A stretch of 64,000 bases of DNA from Tetrahymena thermophila SB210 (lineage: Eukaryota; Ciliophora; Oligohymenophorea; Hymenostomatida; Tetrahymenidae), in the NCBI RefSeq assembly GCF_000189635.1, contig NW_002476559.1, forward strand, positions 1,964,252 through 2,028,251, read 5' to 3'. The notes below the pieces were generated by a model. The model did not search any database, was not told the origin of the DNA, and saw nothing but the letters and a program-made list of their open reading frames with translations. The translations under genes were made by a program, and so were the position numbers. Below, piece after piece: positions 1-11,900 of this stretch (the first letter of the stretch is position 1; every line of letters starts with the position of its first letter).

Positions 1-970
1 AAATTAACAAATAAAAGAAGAAAAAAAGATAATGCCAAAAAAAAAAAAAAATAAACCAAATAAAAACTTTCAAATAAATTAAAAGAGTTCTATTGTTTTA
101 AATTTATTTTTATATTTAAAAATATCACAATTCAAAACAAACAAACAAAAAAACTGTTTTTACTCAAGATCAAGTGTCAAATTTTAGAGATTGTTGCAAT
201 TTGCTAAAGCAGAACTTATGATAGATGCAACTTCGTCACCAATTTTATTCTATCTTTTTAAATATTGAAGAAAAAATATATTAGTAATTAGTTAGTTAAA
301 ACGAAAAAACGAAGAAAAAATATAAAATTATAAAAAATAAATAATCAATATTAATAATGAAAAGTGTAAAATAACTAAAAAAATATTTGCAAAAATAAAA
401 ATGAATCAATCAATCAATATAAATGAAAATTTCTTAATAAAATAAAATTAAAAATACATTTAAAGTTAAATATAAAAAACAAAAACAATAGTAATATTTT
501 TTTATTAATATATTTATTTACTTCAGAGTAATATGTAGAACCTAATGAGATTAGAGTGATGAGTTTAAAAACTTTTTTTTTTTAAATAAAAATAAATTTA
601 AAGAATATTCATCAAAAAATAAATAATTACTTCTTCTAATTGGTTGTAATGATTAATCTATTAATCCATTTATTTTTTTTTCTTCTCAAAAATATTGAAT
701 AACAATTAATTGAAATTTAATAAAATATAAGTGGATTGAAAGAATAAATAAGTTATTATAATTATGAAATATTCATTTATAATTTTTCTTTTTGGAAGAC
801 ATAACAAAAAAAAAAATTAAGTTAATGTGACATTCATTATTTAAACTTAATATTTGCTTTAAAAAGTGTACTTAAAAATATACCAGGAAAAAGAGATTGG
901 TAATAATTCAGTTATAGGTTGTAAAATTCTAAAAAGTTATTACTGTTTTTAAATTTTATTAAAATAATTT
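1..970. repeat. Diverged large duplication, copy 1
   Basis: This segment is recognisably the same as 1560-2345. Shared landmarks in the same order are: a tract reading CAAATAAATTAAAAGAG (about 75 and 1645), a tract with AAACTGTTTTTAC (about 152 and 1720), AGAACCTAATGAGATT (about 536 and 1925), and AAATAATTACTTCTTCTAATT (about 620 and 2006). Many substitutions and small indels separate the copies, and the second is shorter. Neither copy has a long open frame, so this looks like duplicated non-coding DNA or a long-decayed gene. Confidence 0.75.
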
Positions 971-1559
971 TTATTTAGTAGATTTTTCTATTTAAGTCAA
1001 GTAATGAGGGGAATATTTATGATATCTCTAATTATTCTCTAATCCCATTAGTTTTTTTTGCAAACGAATGTTATTTATAAGTTCTTTATCTCAAATGAAT
1101 TCATTTATACCTATTTAAGTAAATTATTAATAAAAAAAATTATTCAAGATACATTTTTTAAAAATTAGTAAACTCTTTATCTATTATACATCTATTAGGG
1201 TATTTATGTACTTATTAGCATACAAAATTTAATAATAAATTAATAAAAGAATTTATTTATTTCCCAAAGAAACGAGAAAGATGACTATGGAGTTGAGTTT
1301 GGAGCCTAGATTAGTTATTGTCATACTTTGCATCATATTTTTTAAAAAATATAGCAAATATTAATTATAATATCTTAAATACACTATAATATACCTACTG
1401 CAAATAGCCTCAATAATTAAAATCAACCCCTCCCCCTTCATAAATTTTTTATTATTTTGATTTGTATTAATTGTATGCAGCCTTGAAAAACTAGGCAGTA
1501 ACATAGGGTAATTAATATACATATATAATAATTAATAATAAAATCAAAAGTTAAAAATG

Positions 1560-2345
1560 GAAAAATTAATTAGTTAAATTAAAAAATTTAAAAGAAAAAA
1601 AATACTAGCATAATAAAAAAGAAAAAGAAAAATAAAAGCTATCAAATAAATTAAAAGAGTAAATTACGTTGTTTTAAATTCATTGAAATATTAAAAAAAT
1701 ATTATTATCCAAAACAAATAAACTGTTTTTACATAACATTAAGTTTCAAACAAATTTGAGAGATTAATGCAATAATAAAAATGAATAATTAAAATTTAAA
1801 TTGAAAATGAAAATTATGCTAAAATCTATTAAAAAATAAATAAATTGAAAGTTAAAAATAAAAAAAATTAATATATATTAATAATATTTATTTATAAATT
1901 AAATATACCTCAAATCAATATAGAGAACCTAATGAGATTCGAATGAAGAGTTTAAAAATTTTTTTAATTAATAAATATAAATTTAAAGCTTATTCATCTA
2001 TAAATAAATAATTACTTCTTCTAATTAGTAGCCTTTTTTAATCTATTAAATCATTTTTTTTTTTTCAAAACTATTAAATAGAAATTAATCAAAATCTAAT
2101 TCAACAAAAGTGGATAAAAAAAATTAATAAATTATTATAACTATGAAATATTAATTTATAAATTTGCTTTTAGTAAGATATACAAAAGAATTATTTAGTT
2201 AGAGTAACATTATTTAAATAATCTTAATATTTCTTATTAAAAAATTTGTTTAAAAATGTAGTAATAATTAGAGAAAGTTAGTCAGTATTTTTAAAAAATT
2301 ATATATAGTAATTATTATTATTAAATTTTATAAAAATAATTTTTT
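1560..2345. repeat. Diverged large duplication, copy 2
   Basis: Direct-orientation partner of 1-970, offset by roughly 1.4-1.6 kb. The order of the shared landmarks is kept, which points to one tandem duplication rather than scattered repeats. No terminal inverted repeats or target-site duplications were seen. Confidence 0.75.
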
Positions 2346-3149
2346 ACTCTTAGTTTCTTGCTATTTTTTTCTTTAAAATGTTTTTTTTAAACTTCTCTCT
2401 ATTTTTTAATTTTTTTTTAGATAAGGCGTATTTCTTTTTGCCTTCTTTTTATTAAAAATCTGGATTTTCTTTAATGTGAATACATTTATCTGATATATAT
2501 GTTAATATTCTAATCATTTGATTATAAAAATAAAGTATAATTTGGATATAATTTAATTAAAATAAAATCTATTATGTTAATAAGTTTTTATATTTCATTT
2601 AAAGTATGCTCTTAAATTATCAGGTAAAAACAATTAAGTAATTAATTTTCTCCTAACAAACTATTGTCACAGCAGTAATAAATCTGAATTAAACTTTAAA
2701 GTATTTAATCAATATCAGTCAGTCTAGAGTTTTTTTAACTCCTTTTATGAACCAAATACATAAGCATAATCAAGCAAGGTAAGTAACCAAATCTATGATA
2801 TAATTTTTCTTTATTTCATATGTTTTAATTTTATCTTCTTAATTAATCTCCATTATCAATTATTTTAACATTACGTAAATCATCAGATTATGTGTTTAAT
2901 AAATTTTATCAAAATTGACAAAAAAATAAATTTAATATTTAAGTTTAATATATGATTATTTGAGATATTTTTTATTATCTTAATTTAATTATCTAAAAAC
3001 TCTTAAGGGGGGTACGAAAAAAAAGTTTTTTTTTAGGTAGCATAGCAAGGTCAATTTTAAATAAAAATTATTTGAAATATCACAAATCATATATGATATC
3101 ATGATCCCTCCCTGATATTTCAAATGCAGGAACAGCTATATTAAAATTT

Positions 3150-3420
3150 TTTACATATTTATTTGCCTTTCTTTCACAATTTAATCCAGTGATACATTCA
3201 AGATTTACTAATTTGAAAATTAATTGATATAATTTATTACAGACAGACTGATCAGACAGAGTTTTACAATCATTAAAAGATATCAAATTTTTGATATAAT
3301 TATTTGTTCTTTCACAATTTCATCCAATAAGTCAGGAAGAAAATTTTACTAATTAGAAAATTAATTAATTAATGTAATTTATTACATACCCTGATCAGTG
3401 TCTGATAACATATTAGAGAC
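3150..3420 (-). repeat. Two-unit tandem repeat, possibly decayed coding DNA
   Basis: Two units of about 135 bp (near 3150-3290 and 3290-3420) share TTCTTTCACAATTT, then ACTAATT.GAAAATTAATT, TAATTTATTACA and a CTGATCAG..AGA tract. On the minus strand both units read open in the ciliate code with an LSD motif at the same place. That may be a remnant of a short protein repeat, but there is no good start or stop, so I do not call a gene. Confidence 0.5.
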
Positions 3421-3475
3421 ATCAAATTTATTGAGATACTATTAAAAAATATCAATTTTTATTTAATTTATAAAG

Positions 3476-6241
3476 ATGAGAAAAAGCACTTTTAAACTTT
3501 TTAATAATTAATTATTAGCAAAAGATTTAAAATCAAATTTAGAAAAAGAAAAAATGTAGCAAGATAGAGAGTATTTTAATAATGTAGATTTTGTAACTTT
3601 TTTCTTCATTTTATTTTCATCTTATTCATATTATTTTTTTATTAAAATGAAAGTTTTTATAATCTAATCTACCATAACTCTGTCATCTGTAACTTAATTT
3701 TACGTAAACTTTCTGATATTTATATTAAATAGCATTGCAACCTACTTTTGAAATCATTTTTGAAAAAAGCTAATAAATCCAAAAATGTTTGTTTTAAATT
3801 TGCTTTTTTTAAATAATATTTTTTTTATTAAAATTTATTTTTTTATACTTTTTACATTAATTTATTTCTTTGAATTTTAATAACCTTACTAATTAATTCT
3901 TTTTAACATTACAAATAGATCTAAATCATATTTACTTACTCAAATGGCATAATAAATTGGTTCTGCTTTATCAAAATGTTAAAATCTCCTAACTTTCAAA
4001 TTTGAGTTATGGTAAACATATTTATTTTTCTTATATTATCAAAATACTTGAAAAACAAACTATAAAATAAGTAAAAAATCAAAAATTTATTTTTTTTAAG
4101 TATATTTAATTATGAATGAATGAGTGTGTAAATAAATAAATACATTTTTCATACAATCATTTAATATTAAATTTTAAAATTTTATTTTATATTTATTATT
4201 ATTATTATTTTCTTCTAAATCTTTAAGAATTAAATTTACTTCCAAAAATATAAAAGTGTTAATAATATGGAATCTGAAACAGCATTAGAGTTAATTCGTC
4301 CTTTATCTTATTGTACTAAAATCTAAAGTTTGACAATTGACCTCAGGTAGATAGAAATTTACTATATTTGTTAATCTTATTTGAGATAAAAAAATATTTA
4401 GATATTTCCTTTACTTTTTATTTAATAAACTCTATAAAATTATTGCTTAGGATTCACTAATTTTTTATTCATTAATTTGTATATTTATTTAGAGTTTTTA
4501 TTTTTTAACTAGAGAAAATTAATTAATTAATTTTTCATTTTTTAATATGCTCGTCTTTTAGATAATAAGAAAAAATTTATATCTTAAATTATAAAATAAT
4601 TAATTAGAAGTAATCATATCTCTCCAGATAGAGGTTAAGATCTATATAAAGCTTTAGGAAATGTTTTAGCAAGATGCATGAATCTTTCAACTTTTTCACT
4701 AGATTTAAGGTAAAAATAGTTGGTTTGCTTGCTTTTTTCATATTCCATATTTTGTATTTTAAGAAACACATAATTTATGTTGATTATTCAGTTATTTATT
4801 TATTAAGATATTAAACTAACTTTTTTTTATATCCTTTAATTATAAAAAGTAATAATTATATATAAAAATCTGGTGCAAAACAATTAGCTCTTGTGTTGTA
4901 AAAAGGCAAAAATCTCTCAACTTTAAGGTTAAAACTTAAGTAAAAATAATTTATATTTTCTAATTTTATTAAAGCGAATATAAACTATTTAATCAGATTT
5001 ATTCTTTGATTATTTTTTTACCATCATTTAAAAGCTAATCTATTTTTACTTAAAATTTCTTTTAGTTTTCAACTTTTAATTTTTCATCTTAAAACTTTTT
5101 CATTAATTTTTTTTCTATTTCCTTCTTTCATTTAAATAAATAAAATCTATTTAAAAATTTAAAAGATCAATCAAATTTGATGAAGATGGTTTATATAAAG
5201 CATCTGAGTTATCATAAGCTTTAGAAAAATGCACAAACCTTTCTACTTTAGAGTTAGACTTTAGGTAAACATAATTAATTAATTAATTAGTTTACTTTTA
5301 TTTATTTTTCTCTAAATTAAAAAAATACAAAACTATAATGAAAGAATGAATATATGCAATACATTTATTTATTTATTGAACATATGCAATACATTTATTT
5401 ATTTATTTCAGATTCTAGAATTTTTTATATCTCAAAATTATTGATAAACTTTGCATTTGAATTATTTTCTAGTTTAATATTTTTCTTTTCTTTTTATTTA
5501 CAGTTTTTTTCAAAAAATAATAAGTATGAATATGTTACACCAACAAATTGCAATTGACTTAGGTTCTGCTTTATCAAAATGGAAAAATCTGAGGATTTTG
5601 ATTCTCAACTTAAGGTATTTATTTATTTGCTTTTGTTTGATTGATGCATTCATTATTAATCGCAATAAAAAAAATGAAATTCTCTTATTTTCTGTTTTTA
5701 CTAAAATTCTCAAGTTTGTATATAAATTTTTTATTTATTTACGTGTTTAATATATATTTTTCATGAACTTTTTCTTTTTGTGAAATAAATTAACGTATTT
5801 ATTAAAAAAATATAAAAGTAATAATGTAATATTCGACTAAGGTGCACAAAAATTATGTTCTGAAATATTAAAATGCAGTAAACTAGCAAAATTGGATCTA
5901 AACTTAAAGTAAAAAGATTATTTTTTATTATTATTTTTATTTGTTTAGAAAAAGATAGATGTAATAAATCATGTAAACTTTTTCAAGATAATTTTGTTTA
6001 TTTATTTTTTTCTCAATAAATTAAGTTTTGTTTTATGTTATTTATATACTTTTTATTTATATATTTTAAATTTTAGTTAATTTATCTTTCATAAAAATTA
6101 AAAATTAATTAATAAATTATACAACAAATAAATTAATTAATTAATAAAAGTTTCAATAGATTGTTACCATCTACAAGATAAGAATTGAAGGGCAATATTA
6201 TTAAGATGAAGAGACTGATATGCAAAAATATAAATATTTGA
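3476..6241 (+). CDS. Leucine-rich-repeat protein, one repeat per exon (262 aa)
   Basis: Nine exons: 3476-3570, 3919-4011, 4257-4346, 4632-4709, 4850-4939, 5166-5264, 5525-5614, 5819-5908, 6178-6241. Every intron is phase 2 and every exon length fits, giving 262 residues ending at TGA 6239-6241. Exon 1 is a charged N-terminus beginning MRKSTFKLF. Each middle exon (26-33 codons) is one RNI-like leucine-rich repeat of the form ..LGSALSKCKNLxxLxLxL. The last exon gives a basic tail, KMKRLICKNINI. LRRs of this kind bind proteins, but no partner is evident. The uniform phase-2 exons would let repeats be added or skipped without changing frame. The start is the least certain part, because exon 1 has no homologue here. 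It is convergent with the TPR gene downstream. Gln is encoded by TAA/TAG inside most exons. Confidence 0.82.
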
Positions 6242-6737
6242 AGAACATACACAATCAATGAATCAATAAATATTTATAATTGTCATTAATTACTAATTAG
6301 CAAACAAACATAAAATTAAATTTATATTTTCAAAATTTACTTACAACTTAAAATAAATATGTTTGTTTTATTCTCAATTTCATAAAACATAATTCATTCC
6401 TTTTAAATTTACAAATTTAATTTATGAGTGAAAAAAAGATGTAAAGAATTTTAAGTAAATATATATTAATAATTTATTAAGTTCGAATTAGACAGACAGA
6501 AAAACTAGGTATTTATTTTTGTTATTTTCATAAATTTTTTAGACAACAAACCATATAGTACTCCTGGAGTTTGGGGGGGGGGGGGGTTGGTGAGAATTAA
6601 TGAGGATTTACGGTAATTAATTATATTTTTGTCAAAATCTAAAATTTGAAAAGCAATTTGTATTAGAAGAAAATTAATTTTGGGTTTCCAAATTTATTCC
6701 TTGTTAATAAATAGTTGAAGTTATTTTGATTATAAAA
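6242..6737. other. Intergenic, between convergent gene ends
   Basis: AT-rich spacer between two 3' ends. It holds a run of 14 G residues at 6573-6586 (listed separately). No open frame of note was found. Confidence 0.6.
6573..6586 (+). repeat. Homopolymer run of 14 G
   Basis: Fourteen consecutive G followed by TTGG. In DNA this poor in G/C it is striking. The run length could be inflated or shortened by sequencing slippage. It could form a G-quadruplex-like structure, but only one G tract is present. Confidence 0.9.
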
Positions 6738-7787
6738 TCAATGAATTAAGCCAAGAAGGAGATTTTCTAATAAATTATCTGCCCCCATATCTAAATATTT
6801 ATCAGCTAATTATTCCATACCTTATTTTTTATAAAGTCTTGATAGCAGTTCATAAAAAGAAACATTTTATGGTATCAATAAAGTTGCTTTAACTAGAATC
6901 TAACCAGCTTCTAAATATCTTTCATTATCAATGAGTATTAAAGCTAAATTGTAATAAGCAGAATCTAGATGTGGATCAATTTTCAATACATCATTTAGTA
7001 CCTTCACGGATTCATCTATTTTTTTAAGACGAACTAAAGCCTGAGCCATTTTTATATAGGCACCAACTTTATTTTTATCTAAATCTATAATTTTTTAATA
7101 AGTTTGTATTGAATCTTCAAATTTCTCAAATTTAAATTGGCATTATGCTAAACTGAAGTTGAACTAAATATTTTCTGGTTTGTACTCAACCGCTTTTTAC
7201 AAGTCTTGATAAGCTTCTTCATATTTATCAATATTTAAATAGCAAATGCCTCTTAAATGGTAAGCAGCAGCCGATACAGGAAACAAAACAAGTAAATTAT
7301 TTAATGTATTAATTGCATTATCGTATTCTTTTAGACTTAAAAAAAAATTTGCAATTGAAATAAAGAGAAGATTCCAAGCATAGAATGCTGCTTCTATTTT
7401 AATCTTGCATCTATCTATAAGATCTTTATTTTCCATTTTCTCTACTACTGATCTCATTCTTGATAAAATGCTTATACTTAATGGGTATTTTATGAGAGTG
7501 TCATTTAGTGTATCATAAGCTTCTTGCAATTAATTATTTTCTATCATTTAATCCCAGCTTATTGATATTTCGTCAATTTCTTTTAATCTATAATCATAAC
7601 CAGAATCCAAGAATATTTTTACAGCATCTTCTTCTTGATCCAAAGCAATCAATAAAAAGCATTTCAATAAAATAAATTACAAGCTATTAGGATCTTAATT
7701 AAGTTTTTATTCAACATCATCAAGCTTTGATAAGAGTTTTTATTCATTTGATTCACTTAATTGAAGCACAGTATCTTCAAATTCCAT
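6738..7787 (-). CDS. TPR-repeat protein (349 aa)
   Basis: Single-exon gene, ATG at 7785-7787, TGA at 6738-6740, exactly 350 codons. The N-terminal ~130 residues (starting MEFEDTVLQLSESNEQ) are helical and acidic. From about residue 140 to 345 there are about six tetratricopeptide repeats. The clearest have the W/Y-x2-L-G-x3-Y and A-x3-F-x3-L spacing, e.g. AAAYHLRGICYLNIDKYEEA, FNFSLAQCQFKFEKFEDSI and AYYNLALILIDNERYLEA. TPR arrays are protein-docking scaffolds, and nothing here identifies the partner. No signal peptide or membrane segment was seen. The family-level call is firm; the specific role is unknown. Confidence 0.9.
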
Positions 7788-8931
7788 ATTATATCTTCTT
7801 CTACTTACTTACTTACTTACTTTTTAATTTATCAATTAACTAATTAAAATTTTGATTATTTGTTAATCAATATCAAAAATAAAAATTAATCAAATTTTGT
7901 ATCAAAAGAAAATGCGGTAAAAAACAAACAAACAAGCAAAAATTCATTGATTCAAAATAATAGCATCTATTAGTTAGATAATAAATAATAAGTAATCAAT
8001 ATTATATATTTCAGATATTCACTTCAAACTCAAACAAATTATTTTTAATCAACTAATGAGATTAAAATTTGCCCTTTAATCAATCTAAATAATAGTTCAA
8101 ACAAAGTATATTTATAAATTAAATATTCTAAGAAAACTATTTTCAAATTGATTAAATTAAGATATATTAAAATATATCAAATATATATTCTATCTATTAA
8201 GATAAATTATATTTTTTAAAATCAATAAGAATTTAATACCTTGAATGCATGGCATGTATCTTTTTAAATTGAATTTAATTTTTATATATGACAAAATATT
8301 AAAGATTGAAGTAATAGATAAATAAATAAATATTTTTGTAAATATATTTCAACTTATCTAATTGATAATTCAATAAATAACAAATGGCTTAAAATAAATG
8401 ATAAGATAAAATATTTTAAAAAGAATTATTTTAAACAGAATTAATTAATTAATAAGTGTTTTTTATTTGAGACAAATAAAAATAAGTATATTCATTCACT
8501 CATATTGTCTTTTCACAATTGTTAAAAATATTGGATATTAATTTTATTTAGAAAAATAAAAAAATAATATTCTGCAATAAAAAAGTAAAATTAATTATTA
8601 TTTATAAGAAATATTAATAAATTTCAATTTTATAAAAATTAAAATCTTAGTTAGGTATATCTATGGTTACAAATAAAATAAATACACAAATGATAGATAA
8701 ATGTGTTAACAGATAGATAGATAAATAGATAGATAGATGTATATTGTGTAAATGAGATTCTTTAGAAAAAATATGTATTTTTTAAAATATTTTTTAATTG
8801 AATATTTTTTTTGCTAATAATTTAAAAATCTTCATTAAAAGATAGATTTGTTTATTTGTTTTTTTGTTTGTTTTTTTGAGTTGAATTGTAATGATTTAAT
8901 AGAATAATGAATGAAAGAATATTTGCATTAA
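7788..8931. other. Intergenic, AT-rich
   Basis: Upstream of the TPR gene and downstream of the FYVE/TBC gene. It contains short (ACTT)n near 7805-7822 and (GATA/ATAG)n near 8712-8735. No gene seen. Confidence 0.6.
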
Positions 8932-11900
8932 TCAATTTGCCTATACTTCTTATTGTTATTGTAGATTATTGAAGTTATCATCAACCAGATCAATGTTTAA
9001 TCCAATTTAGTTGCTTATGAGTTCACAATCTTCTTTCATTTTTTGGTGGACTCCTTTTAACTTAGTTTCCATCTTTTAAAGGAATTCTCCTAAATCTTTG
9101 ACTTGTTTTTGTCTCTTCAAAGACTCCTCTTCTACAGCAGATTTTCCTATTGTATCTAGTTCTCCGAGTTTACTTTAGACAGCTCTTCTTTCTTCTAGCA
9201 AAATCTCCTTTTGCTTGACCAACTCTTATTGCTATTCGTTTATTTTATTCTACAAATCTTACAAGTATTTTTGTTTTTGGGAGAAATTAGATTCCTTAGT
9301 TTTGAAGTCCTCCTTGCTTTTGTTTAACGCTGCTTCTTAAATAACCAATTACTTCTTTTAAGATGTAATGCTTGTCAGCTAGTTGTTCATTTCCTCTTTT
9401 TCTTTTACTATTTCTGATTCTTTCTACAACAATTAATTCTCTTTTTCTTATAATTGTACTTATTTTTGCACAAGAGATTCTTAGCCACTCAGAATTTAAT
9501 TACTCTTTTTCTTTAGCTCTGCTTCTTGTTATTTTAATTTATTTTGTGTTTCTGAGATTTCTTCTTATTTTTCAAGAAGCTGCAATTGTTACTCTTTCAA
9601 TTAGCTCTCTAATTGCTGTAATTTTTCTTCTTGTGTTTTCAACTCCTCACTTTTAACAACAAGGTCTTACTTTTATTTTTCAAGCTGCTAACTTTTAGCA
9701 GATAGCTGTTTTTCTCTATCTATTAAAATTTTTTCCTTTTCGTTAAAGAAATCTTGACTGCTAATAGACTCTTAAAATTTCTAAAGCAACTAGTCCTTAT
9801 TTTATATTTCCTCCTGCAGATTAGTTATCTTTTCTTGTAATTCTGCCTTCTCATTTTGTAAAACTTAAATTTATTTTTCCAAGCTTTTAAACTACTTTTA
9901 GAATTCTACATTTTTAATTTTTGTTTGATTTAATTCTTCTTCTTTTTCCCTTATAATGTGTACTTTTTATTCTATGCTAGCCTATTTCTAACCTAATTGC
10001 ATTTCAAACAGTTACTCTGAATTCTTTTCCTAAGTATTAGCTTGGGTGATTAATCTTTCAACTTATTGCTGAGCTTTCTGAAGTTTTTAAGCTAAATCAG
10101 CGATTTTCTAATCCTTTTCAATGAAATCTTATTTGAATTTATCGAGTGTAATTTTGCAATTATTCTCATAAGATGTGAAATGTTTATCTTTTCCTTCTAG
10201 TTCTTCTTGCAATTCTTCAATTTTCTTCATCTATGCTTATATTTTTTAATCCCTCTCTCTAATAAAATTGTCTTTTTATTATGCATCTCTTTGAACTACC
10301 ATTAGCATCTAGCATTGTTTTTCAAGTCCTTACTATTATTCTATTTTTTTAGTAAAAGTTTCAAGCTTTTACTCCATTTCTTTAATTTAGCTGTCTTTTT
10401 GCTAAAGATCTTTTTATGCTTGCATCAACTATTAAGAAATTTGTTAACCTTTTTATCTCATTTAGTTCATAATTGATTGCTACTATTATATCTATTGCTA
10501 TTATTAAGATACTTGCAAGACAAGAGGATCTGCTTTCGAAGTAGAGCTGCTTCTAGTGGGAGAGTGTCCATTAGGAGAAGGTGGAATGGCTGTCATACTA
10601 TTCTACTTCGAATCATTAGGAGAAGAAGGCAGTCTAGGAGTAGATATCGAGCTATTATTTGGTGATGTTTGAATACTTAAATTATTTTTGGGTAGCTGAA
10701 GTGTCTAAGAACTTCCGACTCTGCTAGACTCTTGCCCATTCGATAATGGAACTTACAAAACCTAAGATTGAGGAGAAGAAGAAAACTACGATTATGACTA
10801 AAATGTCTGTGTTTATGGTGTCTATTGCTATTACTATTATAATTTTTGTTACATCATTTTGCATTGATTTGTTAGATTGGTACATTGACTGGTCAAATTA
10901 TTTACTTTCATTCTTTCTTGATTTATAATTTCAACATATTTTTTCTCATTTTCGCTAAATGTTTTTTTCATTTAATCTAACTCACTTTGCAAACTCTTTA
11001 CTTTCATTTGCTCTTGTTTAAGATTTTCAAGTGCTTCCTGTAATTTTTTATTCAATGCCATCAATTCATCCTCACGAGACTTGTTCATCTTCATTGCTTA
11101 CATGTTATTTTCAAATACCTCAATCTTCAAATTTTTATTATCATTTTCAAGTTCTTTTAATTTTTTTTCAAATTAGCTCTTTAATTGGTTAAATTGTTAT
11201 TCATCAAATTAAGTTTTCTTAGGTTCCTTTTTTAAATTTTCAAGTTCTCTTTTTAAGTTCTCATATTCCTTTCTAGTGACATCCTATTCAGCCTTAAGAG
11301 TATCGAATTCCTGAATTTTCTTTTACAAATCATCGTAAACAGCCTTGGAATATTAATTCATAGTTTCTAAGTCCCCTTTTAATTCATCTATCGTCTTTGA
11401 TTAATCTTTATTAGATTGTTTTTTTTACAAATTATGTTCACTATTTAAAAGTAAAAATTATTTTAATTTCTTTTTTAATAAAATTCATTTTATTTAATTT
11501 CATAAATGCAATAATTCAAATATTCAATTAAATTGTTTAAATATCCGTTTTTAATTAATATTTGTTTCAAATAAAATAAATTGTGAAAACTTAGTTTAAA
11601 TTTGAAATAATTGTATCACTTTTCCTGATAACATTTTAAATATCTTTCATTCATTTAAATAAAATAATTTTTACCATTTTTTATTATTTTATTTTTTTAA
11701 TGTAATTTATTTGATTTATTTATAGAAAGATAAAAAAAATCAGCCTTTAATCAAATTAAAAATTTAATTTACTTTCCTGAAAATTTAACTTTATTATAGT
11801 GAAAATTTGTAAGTAATATTAGATAAGAGAGAGAGAGAAAAAATTATGTCACTGATTAATTTTTCTTCCTTTGCTCGAAATTTATTTATTTTTTTATTTT

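Larger units (their letters stand above)
1..3475. other. Gene-poor AT-rich region with an internal duplication
   Basis: I find no convincing gene here in the ciliate code. The stretch is almost pure A/T with scattered short open frames. Its notable content is a diverged duplication (1-970 against 1560-2345) and a two-copy tandem repeat at 3150-3420, both listed separately. It ends at the start codon of the LRR gene at 3476. Confidence 0.6.

Noticed and set aside
9372-10928. Standard-code plus-strand frames, some hydrophobic, opposite the coiled-coil exon
   Set aside because: They are antisense to a continuous 836-codon coding exon on the minus strand.
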